Made by a program: the position numbers and the translations under genes. Below, piece after piece: positions 10,060-22,225 of a DNA stretch of 36,015 bases. The first letter of the stretch is position 1. Each line of letters opens with the position of its first letter. The notes beneath the pieces were generated by a model. The model ran no database searches. It saw only the letters and a list, made by a program, of their open reading frames with translations, and was not told the origin of the DNA. This stretch comes from Pyrenochaeta sp. MPI-SDFR-AT-0127 (lineage: Eukaryota; Ascomycota; Dothideomycetes; Pleosporales; Cucurbitariaceae). Location: assembly GCA_020747015.1 (NCBI GenBank), contig JAGTJM010000127.1, forward strand, positions 1 to 36,015, written 5' to 3'.

Positions 10060-13000
10060 CGTTTGAGTTTCTGTAGTTGAGTAAAGCGTCGCGCTAATGC
10101 TGTGAAAGGGTAGCGGCTCAGCTGAGATATAGCATACTACTTTCCTTCCCTTCGTATCTTCATTTCACTTCGTAACTAGCTCTTCTATACACGATATACT
10201 CTAACCAAATAATTATTTATCGAAACTTACTATTAGAAGATTCTATTATAATACTATTAATAGTAGTATATAGCTTCCTAGAGGACTATTTTAGCTAGGC
10301 TTAGCTATAGAGATCTTTAATCTACTCTTAATTACGCTAATAGCTTAAAGTAGATATTTAAAGTAATTCTCTATCTTATTGTTCTATATATAATTCCTTA
10401 TAGTATAGCCTTTAATAAATTAATATTAAATAGGTAATAGAATTATTTTAGAGTGTATTTACTTTTAAAAACTTAAAGTAAAATATTAATAGAGAGTATA
10501 AATAGTACTTAACTATACTATATACTCTATATAATTTAAGCTATATTTATACTATTTTACTCTTACTTATCTATTAGGATAAGAATTAGAGTCCTAAGGC
10601 TTATAGATCTAGATTAGAAAAGCTTAAATATATTCTTATTTAAATTTTACTATTTAATAAGGTAGTAGTATAGATAATACTAGTATTTAAAGTACTATTT
10701 TCTAAGATAGTAATTTAAATATATTATATAGGGGAGAAGTTAGTAATTAAAGATATAAGATATTCTCTTACTTAATACTTATTAGCTATTAAGAATAGAG
10801 GTATACTCCTTATAGCTAGTAGAGCTAAGTATAATTTATATATTAGCTAGGTAATAATATATAATATAAGTAGACGCTATTTTTTAGTACTTCTTTAGAT
10901 AAATTTAAACTAAGTCTTAAAAGTATTATTCTAGAGAATAAGGTTTAGCTACTCTTAGGAGGTAAGGTACTATATATCTTATACTATTATTTAATAGAAA
11001 GCTATTAATATATTAAAACTTTTATATATATAGATTTATATATAGTAATAACTAGTCTAGATCTAAGTCTATACTCTAGAATAAGATTCTTTAGTAAATA
11101 ATAGATCTAGTACTAATAATAAGTATACTACTAGTAAAGTAATATAGAAAGGTAAGTCTACTTTATTTTCTTTCTTAATATTAATTTAAAAAATCTAAAA
11201 TAGTATTTATAATTAAGAAACTAGAAATATATCTATTTTAGTAAAGGTTATAAGTAACTAATTTTACTATCTTTAGTAGTATATACTATACTTTTATTAG
11301 AATATTTTTAAGTATATATAGTACTCTATAGAATTTCTAGAAATTAGACTACTTTAGGAATTTAACTTATATACTTAGACTTACTTAAGATAATTATTAG
11401 ACTATCTAAGTTATAGAATAGACTACTATAGATTATAAGATAGTAATTTACTAAAATATATAGTAGTAATAAATTTAATCCCTTCTAGTATAAATATAGT
11501 ATAATTCTAGTTTAGATAATAGAAGGCTCTATAAAAAAAGTACTCTTAGCTAACTATAGGTATTACTATAAGTACTAATATAAAATAAAGCCTTAGATAT
11601 ATAACTATTTGCTAGAATAAGAATAAATACTTACTCTACTTATAGTAAGTATAATAAGTATATTATATATATAAATAAAAAATAATATACTTTATAAAGT
11701 ATTATAATTAACCTTAAGTTATTACTAAATACTATTATTTAGTACTAAGAACTACTTTAACTATTATTTATATCTAATACTTTAACTTAAAGCTTACTAA
11801 GAAAGCTTTTTAGTAATACTAGCTACTTTATATTATAGCTACTCTACTAAGAATATACTACCTTTAATAAAATATAAGTTTCTAATTCTACTTTTATTAA
11901 TAGTATATACTACTATCTAAGTAAGATATTATTATTATAGTTTAACCTAAATAGTATAATAGGTATTTATCTAAAAGTAATTAAGGCTATTCTTAGTAGC
12001 CTATTCTATATAGAAGTAGATTTTAGTATATTTAGTCTTATTTCTAAGATTAGTTTATTAAGTATAAGTTCTTCTACTTTTATCTATATATATAAAATTA
12101 TAGTATATAGAGAATAGTTCTTAGGGTTATAGGTAGCTAGCGCTAAGCTACTATTAGTTAAATAATATAGAAGATATATTCTAATCTAGAAGTATAAATA
12201 GTATAGCTCTTTAGTCTACTATTAGATTAATATTAGGTAAGCTATATTTCGCTTTTTCTAAAAAGTTATTTAGCTCCTCTCTTATTTAATATATTATTAG
12301 TTTAAGAATCTATCTTTTAATAAGGCTACTAGACTTATATTATATTAGATATATTATTTATACTCTTTACTTAACTTAGATAGCTCTAGTAAGGTAGATA
12401 GCTTTTAAGCTAATTATATTTACTTTTTTAGTAGCTCTAAAACTTCTATAATACTATTATAGTTACTATTATTATTATACTTATATAAAAGTATTTTATA
12501 GTCTTAATTTACTCTTTTTAATATTAGTTAGATATACTATTTACTTTAAAAGGCTTTTAATAATATTTTAAAAGTACTTAGTTTTATATCTTAAGTCTTC
12601 TAAAATATAGTAAACTATACTAGTAGTATTATAATAATCTATACTAAATCTTTAAAAATATTTAAAACTATTCTAGTATATTCTATCTATAATAGATTAT
12701 ATTAAGTAAGTATTTATAATATCTTTAGATTATACTTCTTTTATAATCTTTTATTATAGCTATAGGTAGATCTTTTATAGTATAGATATTAATAAAATAA
12801 TCTATATAATTACTACTAATCTCCTAAGATAGAAAATGCTAATAAAAGTCTATCTCTAAAGTTTTAAAAATAAAATAAGAGTTAGATTAGTACTTAATAT
12901 ATAACTAATAAGTATAGAGTAAATTATATTTAGCTTAGAATATACTTATATAACTATCTATTTTATATTTTAAGTTTTTAGTAAGTATAAACTAATCTCT

Positions 13001-13803
13001 TATAAGTTTTAAAGCCTTTAGAGTAATAAAAGTATAGAGCTTTTTAAAGTATATAAAGTTTATATTAATACTTATCTAGACTTTTATAATATTTTTATAA
13101 GTCTTATACTTATTTATATTATATTAGATGAAGTAGTAGAAATTCTTAATAATATTAAGTAGATACTTAGATTAGTTTATAAAAGTATATTTAAGCTACC
13201 TATAAAAGACTTTAAACTATAATATAGATTACTAACTAATATAAAGTATATATTAATATATATACTCTATCTATTTATTCTATAAAAGTATTATATTAAT
13301 TTAAATATACTAGATTATTTTTAGACTATTTTTATAAGTCTTTAAAAACTTTTTCTATATATTATTAAATCTATTATATATTTTTTAGTATATTATAAAA
13401 TACTAGAAAGACTAGCCTCTAGTTTTCTTAATACTATCTAAGTTTTTACTATTATAATAGTAGTTCTTTTAAAGTATTTCTAGTATTATCTTAATTTTTA
13501 AGTATCTTATAAAAATAATAAGTTAGAATACTACTATATAGTTTTAGGTATCTTAATATAATATATAGTACTTTAAGTTAATATAATATATAGTACTTTA
13601 AGTTAATATAATATAAATAGAGAAATATTATAGAATATTCTATTAGTAATTTTATTTTATTTTACTTTCTATTTCTATTTAAATAGCTTTTTAATATTAT
13701 AAAAAGCCTAAAGACTAAGCTTAATATACCTTATAAGTAAGTAGCTTATATAGAGAAGTAGCTTATAGTACTAAGACTCTATTAAACTTTAATACTCTAT
13801 ATA
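10060..13803. other. RIP-saturated tract, unassigned transposon remains
   Basis: About 3.7 kb is almost only A, T and TA-context G/C, with practically no CpA or TpG. This is the footprint of a repeated element destroyed by RIP. Reading stops as Gln/Trp on the minus strand leaves long Leu/Ile/Tyr/Ser-rich frames (for example around 10700-11700), so it once coded for protein. I could not align it to reverse transcriptase, DDE or helicase motifs, and I see no terminal repeats that bound it. Confidence 0.6.
13553..13615. repeat. 25-base tandem repeat, 2.5 units
   Basis: Two identical 25-base units start at 13553 and 13578 with core TATATAGTACTTTAAG, followed by a 13-base partial unit at 13603-13615. 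The array sits about 190 bases outside the left end of the pogo element. Confidence 0.8.
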
Positions 13804-13883
13804 ACTATAACGTAGTTTATAAGTAGACTACGCGCCTAAGTACTCTATACGCGCCCTACTAGCGCGTTAACGTTAAGATAAAA
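13804..13883 (+). repeat. Left terminal inverted repeat of element B
   Basis: It begins ACTATAACGTAG and pairs with 15583-15662. Only four of 80 positions differ, all transitions (three in ATA against GCG, one A against G), as expected from RIP acting separately on the two ends. Confidence 0.85.
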
Positions 13884-15582
13884 TAACGTACTACTATAAT
13901 AAGATATAGAGATTTATAGTAAGCTAAATTATTCTTTAGAGCTATTACTATTATCTATATCCTTAATTTTAACTATATAGGTGCGTATATTATACCTAAT
14001 TTCTCTATAACGCCTATACTACTACTCCCTTTATACCCTCTTTACTATACTCTTACTATTACTATAACTACTACCCGCCTCTTTAGTAAATAAATCTATA
14101 ACCTTACTAATATTTAGAGTCTCCTCTATCTATATATATTACCTTTTATAGCTTTTATACTTTATAGTAGCGTTAATAGTCTTCTAAAGGCTCTTAAATA
14201 ACTCCTATATTAATACTATTTAATAAGCTATCTACTAAGCTCCTTTACTTAGCTATTATACTTACTTATCTAATAAACTTATAGAAGACCTAGAGTAGTT
14301 TCTTATTCTCTCTTAAATAAGAGTACTTTATACCTTAATTTCTTAGGCGTTATATAGTATTTATACCTCCTAGGTAGTACCCTATTATAGTAATAACTTT
14401 AGTATCTATACCCTTATATTAAGCTTAGATAATACTATATCTAGGTTATATAGAACTAAACTAGTACCTCTAAAGCCTACTTTAATATTCTTCTCTATTA
14501 TAGACTACTTAAAAGTAGTCTTAAAGGTAGGTAAGAAAGTCTTCTTAGAGATATAGTAGGTATAGTTATATACTAAGCCTAAGATTATATTACTATACTT
14601 ATACTTTAATAGTAAGAAGTAGGTAATATCTAGAGGCTATAATAGGTATAATAAGTAGGCTAGTATATAGAGAAGGACTATATTCTTCTTCTTATAGTAA
14701 TCTTAAAATTTAATAGAGTAATAGCTCTTATAGCTATTAATAATAAGTAGTCTATATCTACTAATAGTATAGCTCTTTAAATACGTCTTAAAGTAATCTA
14801 GCTAGGTAAGAGCTAGCTAATTATTTATCTATCTATTAGGACTAACTTTAAGAATCTAGTCGCGTAGTAGATTTTTAAACTAGATATTAATAAGTACCTT
14901 ACCTATAAAGATAATAAAGGGTAGTATCTAGTAATCTAATATATATATACCTTAGATTATAGTAATCTATTTATAGTTACTTAGCTATATCTACTTTTTC
15001 TTACTAGATCCCTCTAAGCCTATAATAACTAGCTATAATAAAATTTTACCTATTATAAAGCTAGTCTTATTAAAGTTATAGATATTATTATCTATAATCC
15101 CCTACTTCTCCTTTATTAACTTAACTAAGTTAAACTAGTGCTAGATAGCTACTAGATCCTTATAGGTAGCTTACTAGTAATTATAAGGATAACTCTAGCG
15201 CGTATAGAGCTTAGGAGTCCTCTTAATAAAGTTATTAACCTAGTTCTTACTAATAGGGTTACCTCCCTACTTATATAATAGATTATTAGCTATTACTTAA
15301 ATATTAGCCTTTATAGGAGTAAATCTATACGTAGACTCCTTAAGAATATATTAAACTATTACCTCCTCCTCTAACTTATTTAGGCGTTTTACTATTAGTT
15401 TATAGTTATATAGAGGGCGTAATCTAGTATATTAGTTATAGAAAGTTAATTTAGGGATATTATATATTTATATAGCCTCCTTTATACTTTTAACGCATTA
15501 GTATTAAATATTAGAGATAGTAAGCTATATATCTACTTTAGTATAGGAGGATTAGATATTATATTATTAAGATATTTCGCGT

Positions 15583-15662
15583 TTTTATCTTAACGTCAAC
15601 GCGCTAGTAGGGCGCGCGCAGAGTACTTAGGCGCGTAGTCTACTTATAAACTACGTTATAGT
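15583..15662 (-). repeat. Right terminal inverted repeat of element B
   Basis: It is the reverse complement of 13804-13883 over 80 bases with four transitions. It keeps a GC-rich core with CpG steps inside otherwise TA-only DNA. Confidence 0.85.
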
Positions 15663-15689
15663 ACTATTAAGAATAGTAATTAAAAATCT

Positions 15690-17150
15690 TAATAAGCTAA
15701 TTTATTTAGAAACCTCTTCTACTAGCTACTTATATATATATATAAGTTATACCTAGCCTTACTATAGTATCTATAGTATCTTTAACTTAGCTTACTTATA
15801 TTAGTATATATCCTCTTCTTTATCTTTTTACTATTACTCTATATACTAAACTCCTTAATTAGAGTTAAATCTAGATTATCTTTAATTATTAAAGTATCTT
15901 TCTTTAATACTTACTTTCTTTTATATAATTTATATTATATAGTAGTCTTATTAGTTATTTAAAGCTTAATAATCTTCTTCTAAACTAATATAAGCTTATA
16001 TACTATAAATAATACTTCTTTTACTAGCTTTTTAAGTATATTAAGTATACTAGTTATTAAGCTATTTAGATACCTTTAAATTCTCTATTTTACTAGTATT
16101 AATTATAACTCTAACTTTAAAGTATTACTTAAAATTTAGAAGTACTAGAAGAAGTCTTTTATAGAGAGTAGAATAAAAGTATATAACTTAATATTAAGCT
16201 TTAATATTATTATCTTTAGGTTAAAAGAAACTAAGTCTATATCTCTAAATACTTCTATAATATTACTCTCTATAATTATAGAATTAAAAGTAGGAATAAA
16301 GTATAGTAAAAACTTAGTTTTTATAAGATAATTAATATAGCTATATATTAGATTCTTAGCTTAGCGCTTATACTCTATCTTTAAAGATATAAAATAATCT
16401 ATATTAAGTAGCTATAGTATATATAATAAGTAATAAGGTATATAGATAGTAATAATATTATTATCCTTATAGTACTACTAGAATTTAAGTAAGTTATAGC
16501 TTTTATAGCTATAAAGAATAAGTAGTTAGTAGCTACTAGTAACTTTCTTCTTTATATTCTTATTAAATTACTTTAACTACTATAGGCTAAGCTTATTTAT
16601 TATCTAGCTATTCTTAGAGATAGTAATAACCTAGTTATAAAATAGGCTATCCTTCTTATACTAGTTAGAGAGGTAGTACTTACTCTAGAAGATACTAAAG
16701 AGTAGAATTACCTTTTCTATTATATTAATACCTTAGATAACTATTATCTACTTTTAATTACTCTACTAAATAATTTTTAGCTATCTTTAATATTTAGAAC
16801 TTAAAATAATAGCTTTAGTTAATATCTAGTCTATTATAAAGCTTATTTTATTAAAGTTATAGATATCTTTATTAAGAATACTATACTTAGCTTTTATATT
16901 CTATACTAGATAGAACTAGCTTTATATAATCTTTAGATTCTTATAGACTACTCTCTTATAATTATACTTTTAATAAAACTTAACTTTAAGCTTAGATAAG
17001 TATTTAATAAAGGCTATAGCTTAGTTCTAGCTAATTAAGTCTTAGTAGTATTTAGTAAGTAGAGAATTAGCTATATCTTTAATAGTAGTAAGCTAGAGTA
17101 TATATCCTTACTTATTGAGATTAAGAATAAATATAATAATTATCTTCTAT
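15690..17150 (-). mobile_element. Second Fot1/pogo-type transposase carcass, 5'-truncated (element C)
   Basis: The minus strand again encodes a DDE_1 transposase after RIP: YNFNKISFIIDQI (about 16825-16865), an IIVIQGINI block, a LLILYSYKSYNLLKFQQY block where LDGHESH is expected, and a YILQLLNIDYF block matching HLLQPLDVGCF. It differs from element B in sequence, so it is a different family or an old branch. The linker upstream of YNF is present, but the N-terminal HTH part is missing: at about 17150 the sequence changes to the LTR-like repeat. I did not find clean terminal inverted repeats. Both ends are approximate. Confidence 0.7.
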
Positions 17151-17835
17151 TTATAATAATATAGGCGCTAAAGGATTCTAAAAAGGATCTAAGTATAACT
17201 TAAAGGTATATAGGAGTATATACTATAGGAGATAACTAAGAATACCTCTATTCCTATAAGTCTAGTATAGAAGGATAAGAAGAACTTATCCTACTATCTA
17301 TTACTAAAGAGCTATACTTATATATATAGAGAAATAGGGATAATAGGGCCTAATTAGGATAGTATTAGAGGTAGATCTAATATTACCTAAATAAATCTCC
17401 CCTCTTATAGGAATACGTATACGTCTCTATTTCTATATAATATTCGTTATACTATTCTTAAATAAAGTACGCGCTTAAATATATATCTTACTCTAAGTAA
17501 TAGCCTATTATTAAAAGCGAACTACTTCTATAAAAGATTAGTTATAATATATTTTACTACGATACTAATAGATAGATACTAGGTTCTAATAGAATAGGAT
17601 TACTATCTAAATATATAGTTAGAGAAAATAGGTTATTATTCTATAACTATATTCCTTATAAACTTAAAAGTATAGGTTTCGCTCTTACGCGGTTATTATA
17701 GTACTATATTATACCGCGGCTATAGGCCGGAGATAATAGAGCGTACCTAATATATAAGAAACTAACTACGTAGTAGAGGTATTAATCTAGGTAATATTAT
17801 TAAAACTAATAACCTTACTTATATAAGTTGTAGTA
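17150..17835 (-). repeat. LTR-like dispersed repeat, copy 1
   Basis: The reverse complement of this stretch matches about 33871-34520. The best conserved part is 17170-17440 against 34235-34500 (shared ATATTATATAGAAATAGAG and AGTATAGCTCTTTAG). Similarity fades into other sequence on both sides at different places, so the shared unit is about 650 bases. Length, isolation and absence of an ORF suggest a solo LTR or an LTR fragment; a MITE is the alternative. Confidence 0.55.
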
Positions 17836-20354
17836 AACTATGTATAAACTATTATTTTAATCTATTTCTATAGCCTAACTACTACTTATAGAATATCTAA
17901 GCCTTCTTATATATTGTATTACTATTCTACTATTTATACTTAAAGTAGGGTTACTACTTTTTAGTTATAGTAATTACTTAGAAATAGTAATAGTAGTTAC
18001 TATTACTATAGTAAACAGCAATCCTAGTTTAAAGTATAACGAGTTACCTATCTCGATCGCAAAGATTATAAGCATGAGACAGCCTACTATAGTAACTAAC
18101 CTAGTCGAAGAGATTCCCTTGCGATTAGAATAATAAAAGGTAATGACTTCGTATTGAGTTTCTATTATTTTGGTCACAGACGCTTCTCTAATACATGAAG
18201 AAAGGTTATAGAGCGGCGGCTTATATACGCTGACGTGGAACACACTGGCTACTACTTAGAGCTTGGCTGACCTCCAGATATGCTGGCCGTTTAATATAAT
18301 TAGGTTTGGGGACGTGTGAATCGGCATAGAGCGCATAGTAGTCAAGATAGATGGGTTGTGAGAACACTGGATCAGAGACGGGTGGGAGGTTTCTAGACGA
18401 GTCGGCGACATGATCCCATCATGGAAAGAATAGACCACTCTACATGCTATTTTATATAAGCTCTAAGCACTCAAAGTCACTATAGTAGTGACTGGAATAC
18501 CATGCACCGCATAAAGTTATTGTGGTACGCTGTTATGTGGCTGTCTACACTTTATCCTGAGGGTAATACAGTTATCCTACTACCACGAGCACTGTCGCGA
18601 GAGGTTTACTTATTTTCTCTGCCTCCTTGCGAAGTTTGAATCTACGATTCCACTAAGCATGTTAAAGACCTCTAGAAGGGCGCCAAAAGGAGCCACAAGC
18701 ACGTTTACCCAAGGAGCTATCCGCTGCGAGGATTGCCACCAAAACAACGCAAAGGCAAATTGCAGCTATGAAGCCGGAGAATAAACCTGTAGCGAAGAGA
18801 TGCTCTACCTGAGAAAGATCCACAGAAGAGCTAGAGTCCATAGGACAGCCTGCTCTAGAAGTGCAGCCATGCACATCAGGAAAGAGGTCATAGACATTCT
18901 CAACTAACTCCCACCGCTTCCAGAAGCTATTCAGATTTTGCCTGTCCCTGACCCCAACGCCACTAGGATACCGGAAATACTCCGCCTTCACCGCCGGCAG
19001 CATAGAATTGGGCACCGCCGCCAAAGACGACTAGCCGCCTTGCTCTCGCCTCTACCATTACTATGTGTAACCCCTACAAGGTGCTAGCGAGTGAGTAACG
19101 TTCATAGTGTGTTACCAGTATAAGTTTCCCATCGTCAATTCGTTCGCAGGTTTAGCCTGCGCAATAAAGGCGATACTGAAAAAGGACTGAATAGTTGGGT
19201 AGCAAGGGTAACTGACTGATCAAGCAAGGGGAACTGATTGATCAACCATGTGTCAAAGCAGGTCGAGAATAACCCACGTAGCCACAATCACAGCAGCCTG
19301 GCATAGTCTGAGGACTTGTTGGAGGACACTTGGTGGCAAACTTCACGAACCCATGCATGCAGCTACTTAATGAAAGCCATCTTATTGGCTTTCCCTTTCC
19401 GCAATTGAGTTGGACCATGCGCGTATGGAGGCCTCCTTTAAGAAGAATTCGGTATCTGATTAGACAGCGTTCCACTGGATGTTAGTATAAGGTTCAGACA
19501 ATCAATAATGTCTGTACTGTGTTGTGAACCCCTATGTATCGAGCCAAAATTGTGATTAAGACCTCCTGAGGTGAAGATGTACTAGCAAAAGAGACTTTCA
19601 CTGCCATAGGCTTGCCGCTATGTCCCCTACTTCCTATATTATATGACTACTTTTGCCGTTGCTGTACCGTGCGTTCGATTACTATACATAGTCATGCGTA
19701 GATAGTAGTAGCTACTCGATGCTGGTGTATCGGTAACTTAGGGTGATGAGAGAATCATTAGCATAGTTTAGATGGCTGCGGCACAGCCACCGGCAGATCA
19801 TGATGCTGTTACTTAAACAGTTGCCATGCTTCCAGCAGGGCGTAACTAGGTGTAGTGCACTTCAGAGCCCTCCACGTAGCGGCCACGAGCGAGCAGTAGC
19901 TAAGGATAATGCTCGAAGCTGGCACCAGCATGAAAACGTATGGTGAACGCCGTGGTAGTGCGCTCAAAAGGACTGCAATGAGAAGACACACAGGCAGTAT
20001 AGCTACTCCTAGGCGCTGCACAGGTAGTAAGACTCCGGTACAGGGCTTTGACGAGGTTGGCCGAAGGGGGTAAGACATGGCGCATTGAGGAGTGTAAGAT
20101 GGCAATGGTGTAGAAGAACGGCAAGGAAGATGCCGGAGGAAAAGCATGAACAACGACTGCGGGATAAGACTATCAACAAACTTGCTCTTTTAGCACGCTG
20201 AGTATCAGTTAGGGATCATAGACTAGGAGTTGCGAAAAGACGTTTCGGAAGCACATAATTTCCAAGAGAGTAAGCAGGCGATACAGAGGACCACCGACCT
20301 CGCACTTGTCCATCTCTGGCTGATTATCTTTGGTGACGTCTACCTGTTCGCCTA
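17836..20354. other. RIP edge, then non-RIP DNA with weak open frames
   Basis: RIP character fades by about 18000. Minus-strand open frames at 17974-18243 (two hydrophobic stretches at the C-terminal half), 19242-19475 and 19809-20153 show no domains, and their frames are not linked by good splice sites. The best candidate, 18662-19024, is listed separately. Confidence 0.45.
18662..19024 (-). pseudogene. C-terminal remnant of a single-span membrane protein
   Basis: A 120-codon open frame reads DRQNLNSFWKRWELVENVYD, then CTSRAGCPMD and SSVDLSQVEHLFATG, then one clear transmembrane span (GFIAAICLCVVLVAILAA) and a short basic tail with KRACGSFW. The order soluble part, Cys pair, one span and cytosolic basic end looks like a genuine protein C-terminus. 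There is no ATG near its beginning and a stop lies two codons upstream, so the 5' part is lost or lies in an exon I cannot join. The family is not recognised. Confidence 0.35.
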
Positions 20355-20362
20355 CAACCCCC
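20355..20362 (+). repeat. 8-base target-site duplication, left copy (hAT)
   Basis: CAACCCCC directly precedes the CAGA terminus. The right copy at 22605-22612 is CAACCTCC, one transition apart. Confidence 0.7.
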
Positions 20363-20462
20363 CAGACTTGGAACAAATAAACATTTTACTTGATTTGTTT
20401 GATTTGTTTGAAAAATTGCAAATCAATCAAGTCTCAAGTAAAGGTCTTAATTGATTTGGATA

Positions 20463-20510
20463 ACGTGTTTTACAAGCGAGTCGTCAGCCCCACTAACTTT
20501 GATCACCTCT
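20463..20510 (+). repeat. Left terminal inverted repeat of element A
   Basis: About 48 bases, ACGTG at the outer end and ATCACCTCT at the inner end. It matches the right end except for a 17-base extra copy there and one transition. Confidence 0.85.
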
Positions 20511-22102
20511 GCCATCTTAATGCACAATGGCCCCACGCCACGCTCCTTAAGCACCTTTAAAGGAAGCTGATATTTAGCTTACTATTAATTCTATTAAATC
20601 TTAGCAGATTCAGTCTGAAAGCCGCGCTGCTGTAGTCTATAATATCCCTTGTATAACGATGCACGATTAACGCGCTGGTAAGCCTATACAACGCGATTAC
20701 TAGCCTAACTTAAAGAAGCTTACTTAGCTAGAGGAGGAGGTAATTATACGCTATATACTAGACTTAGATTCTTGTAGATTCGCGCCTACGTACGCAGCTA
20801 TACGTAATATAGCTAATAGCCTGCTAGCTGCGCGCAGCGCAGGTTATGTTAGCGTCTACTAGCTACGCAACTTTATTAAGCGTATAGACAGTCTTACGAC
20901 ACGTTTTAATCGCGCGTATAATAGGTAGAGAGCTCTTTATAAGGATCCTATTCTTATATAACGCTAGTTTAAGCTCGTAGAGTAGATAAAGGCTAGGTAC
21001 GGCATCTACGATAAGGACGTCTATAACTTTAATAAGGCTGGCTTTATAATAGGTAAGATTATGACTTAGCTTATCGTTATAGGGTTAGAGAGAAGGGGCA
21101 GGCTAAAGGCTATCCAGCCTAGTAATCGCGAGTGGGTGACAGCGATCGCTGCGATTAACGCTGCTAGCTGGGCTATCCTACCCTTCCTTATCTTTACTAG
21201 CTAGTATTACCTCTCTACCTAGTACGAGGAGGATATCCCACGCGACTAGGTAATTATAGTTAGTAATAACGGCTAGACGAATAATAAGCTTAGAGTTAAG
21301 TAGCTAAAGCACTTTAACGCTTACACGAAGACTTGTATTATTAGAGCTCTTCGCCTACTTATCCTTAATAGCTATAAGAGCTATTACTCTCTTAAATTTT
21401 AAGAGCTCTATAAGGAGATATATCTATACGCTCTATATACTACCTTACTTATCCCACCTACTATAGCCGCTTAACGTTAGCTACTTCTCGCTGTTAAAGC
21501 GCGCGTACAGCCGTAAGATTAAGGCTCTAATCTGCAGCTATATTAACTATATTACTAAGCTTAAATTTCTACTAGCTTTTAAGGCAGCCTTTAATCGCGC
21601 GTTTATAATAGCTAATATCTGCTCAGCCTTTTAAGGCGTAGGCCTTATTCCTCTCTAGCTAGACGCTGTCCTATTAAAGCTAGACATAAAGCTATATACG
21701 CCTCCTCTAGCTACTCTACTAGAGGCTGCGTAGTAGGCTTAAATACCTAGTAACGTACGTAAGCTTAAGGCTTAATTAACGCTAATACGTAAGCGCGTAT
21801 AGTAGTATAAGAGCTTATTACCTGCCTTAATTATTAAAGTAATTAATTAGCTTAAGAAAGGAGCTAAGGTAATAATACTCTTAGCTAAGCTTATGCGCGA
21901 TAGGATCTCCAGCCTTAAGAGAGCTAATAAGGTAGTAATAAAGCGTAGGTAGCGTAAAAAGAAGCGTATATAGAAGCGAGGAGTCCTTATAAAGGGAGCT
22001 GGAGAGGATATACTCGCTTAACGTAAGGCTAATCAGCAGATTACTCGTGAAGAGCGTTAAGGTAGAGAGTAGTTAGGCCTTAGCCGCCAGGCTCTTACGC
22101 GC

Positions 22103-22144
22103 TGTAGTAGGTGCAGGGAGCCTAGGCACAACGCACGTACGTGT
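22103..22144 (+). other. CCHC zinc-knuckle codons at the C-terminus of the element A transposase
   Basis: The frame reads CSRCREPRHNARTC, exactly C-x2-C-x4-H-x4-C, followed by KKDS. All four ligands survive RIP. Zinc knuckles bind single-stranded nucleic acid or act in protein contacts; here the domain follows a Lys/Arg-rich stretch (about 21930-22000). Confidence 0.75.
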
Positions 22145-22225
22145 AAAAAAGACTCTGTAGATACTACTTAATCTATTGTATTAATATTTATATACTGCTA
22201 TATATCGTGGTTGAGTTGTACGCTT

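Larger units (their letters stand above)
13804..15662 (-). mobile_element. Fot1/pogo-type DNA transposon, full-length but RIP-destroyed (element B)
   Basis: The 1.86 kb length is that of Fot1/Pot2 elements. The ends are 80-base terminal inverted repeats. The minus strand, with stops read as Gln/Trp, carries the DDE_1 transposase: YNFNKTSFIIGKI (about 15045-15080, from YNFDETGFxMG), an LVIIGLEGSSKKK block, LLINSYKSYYSIKF (from LDGHESH) and further C-terminal blocks. Both catalytic Asp positions visible here have become Asn through G to A change, and there is a stop in nearly every Gln/Trp codon. Flanking bases are compatible with a blurred TA target duplication but do not prove one. Confidence 0.82.
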
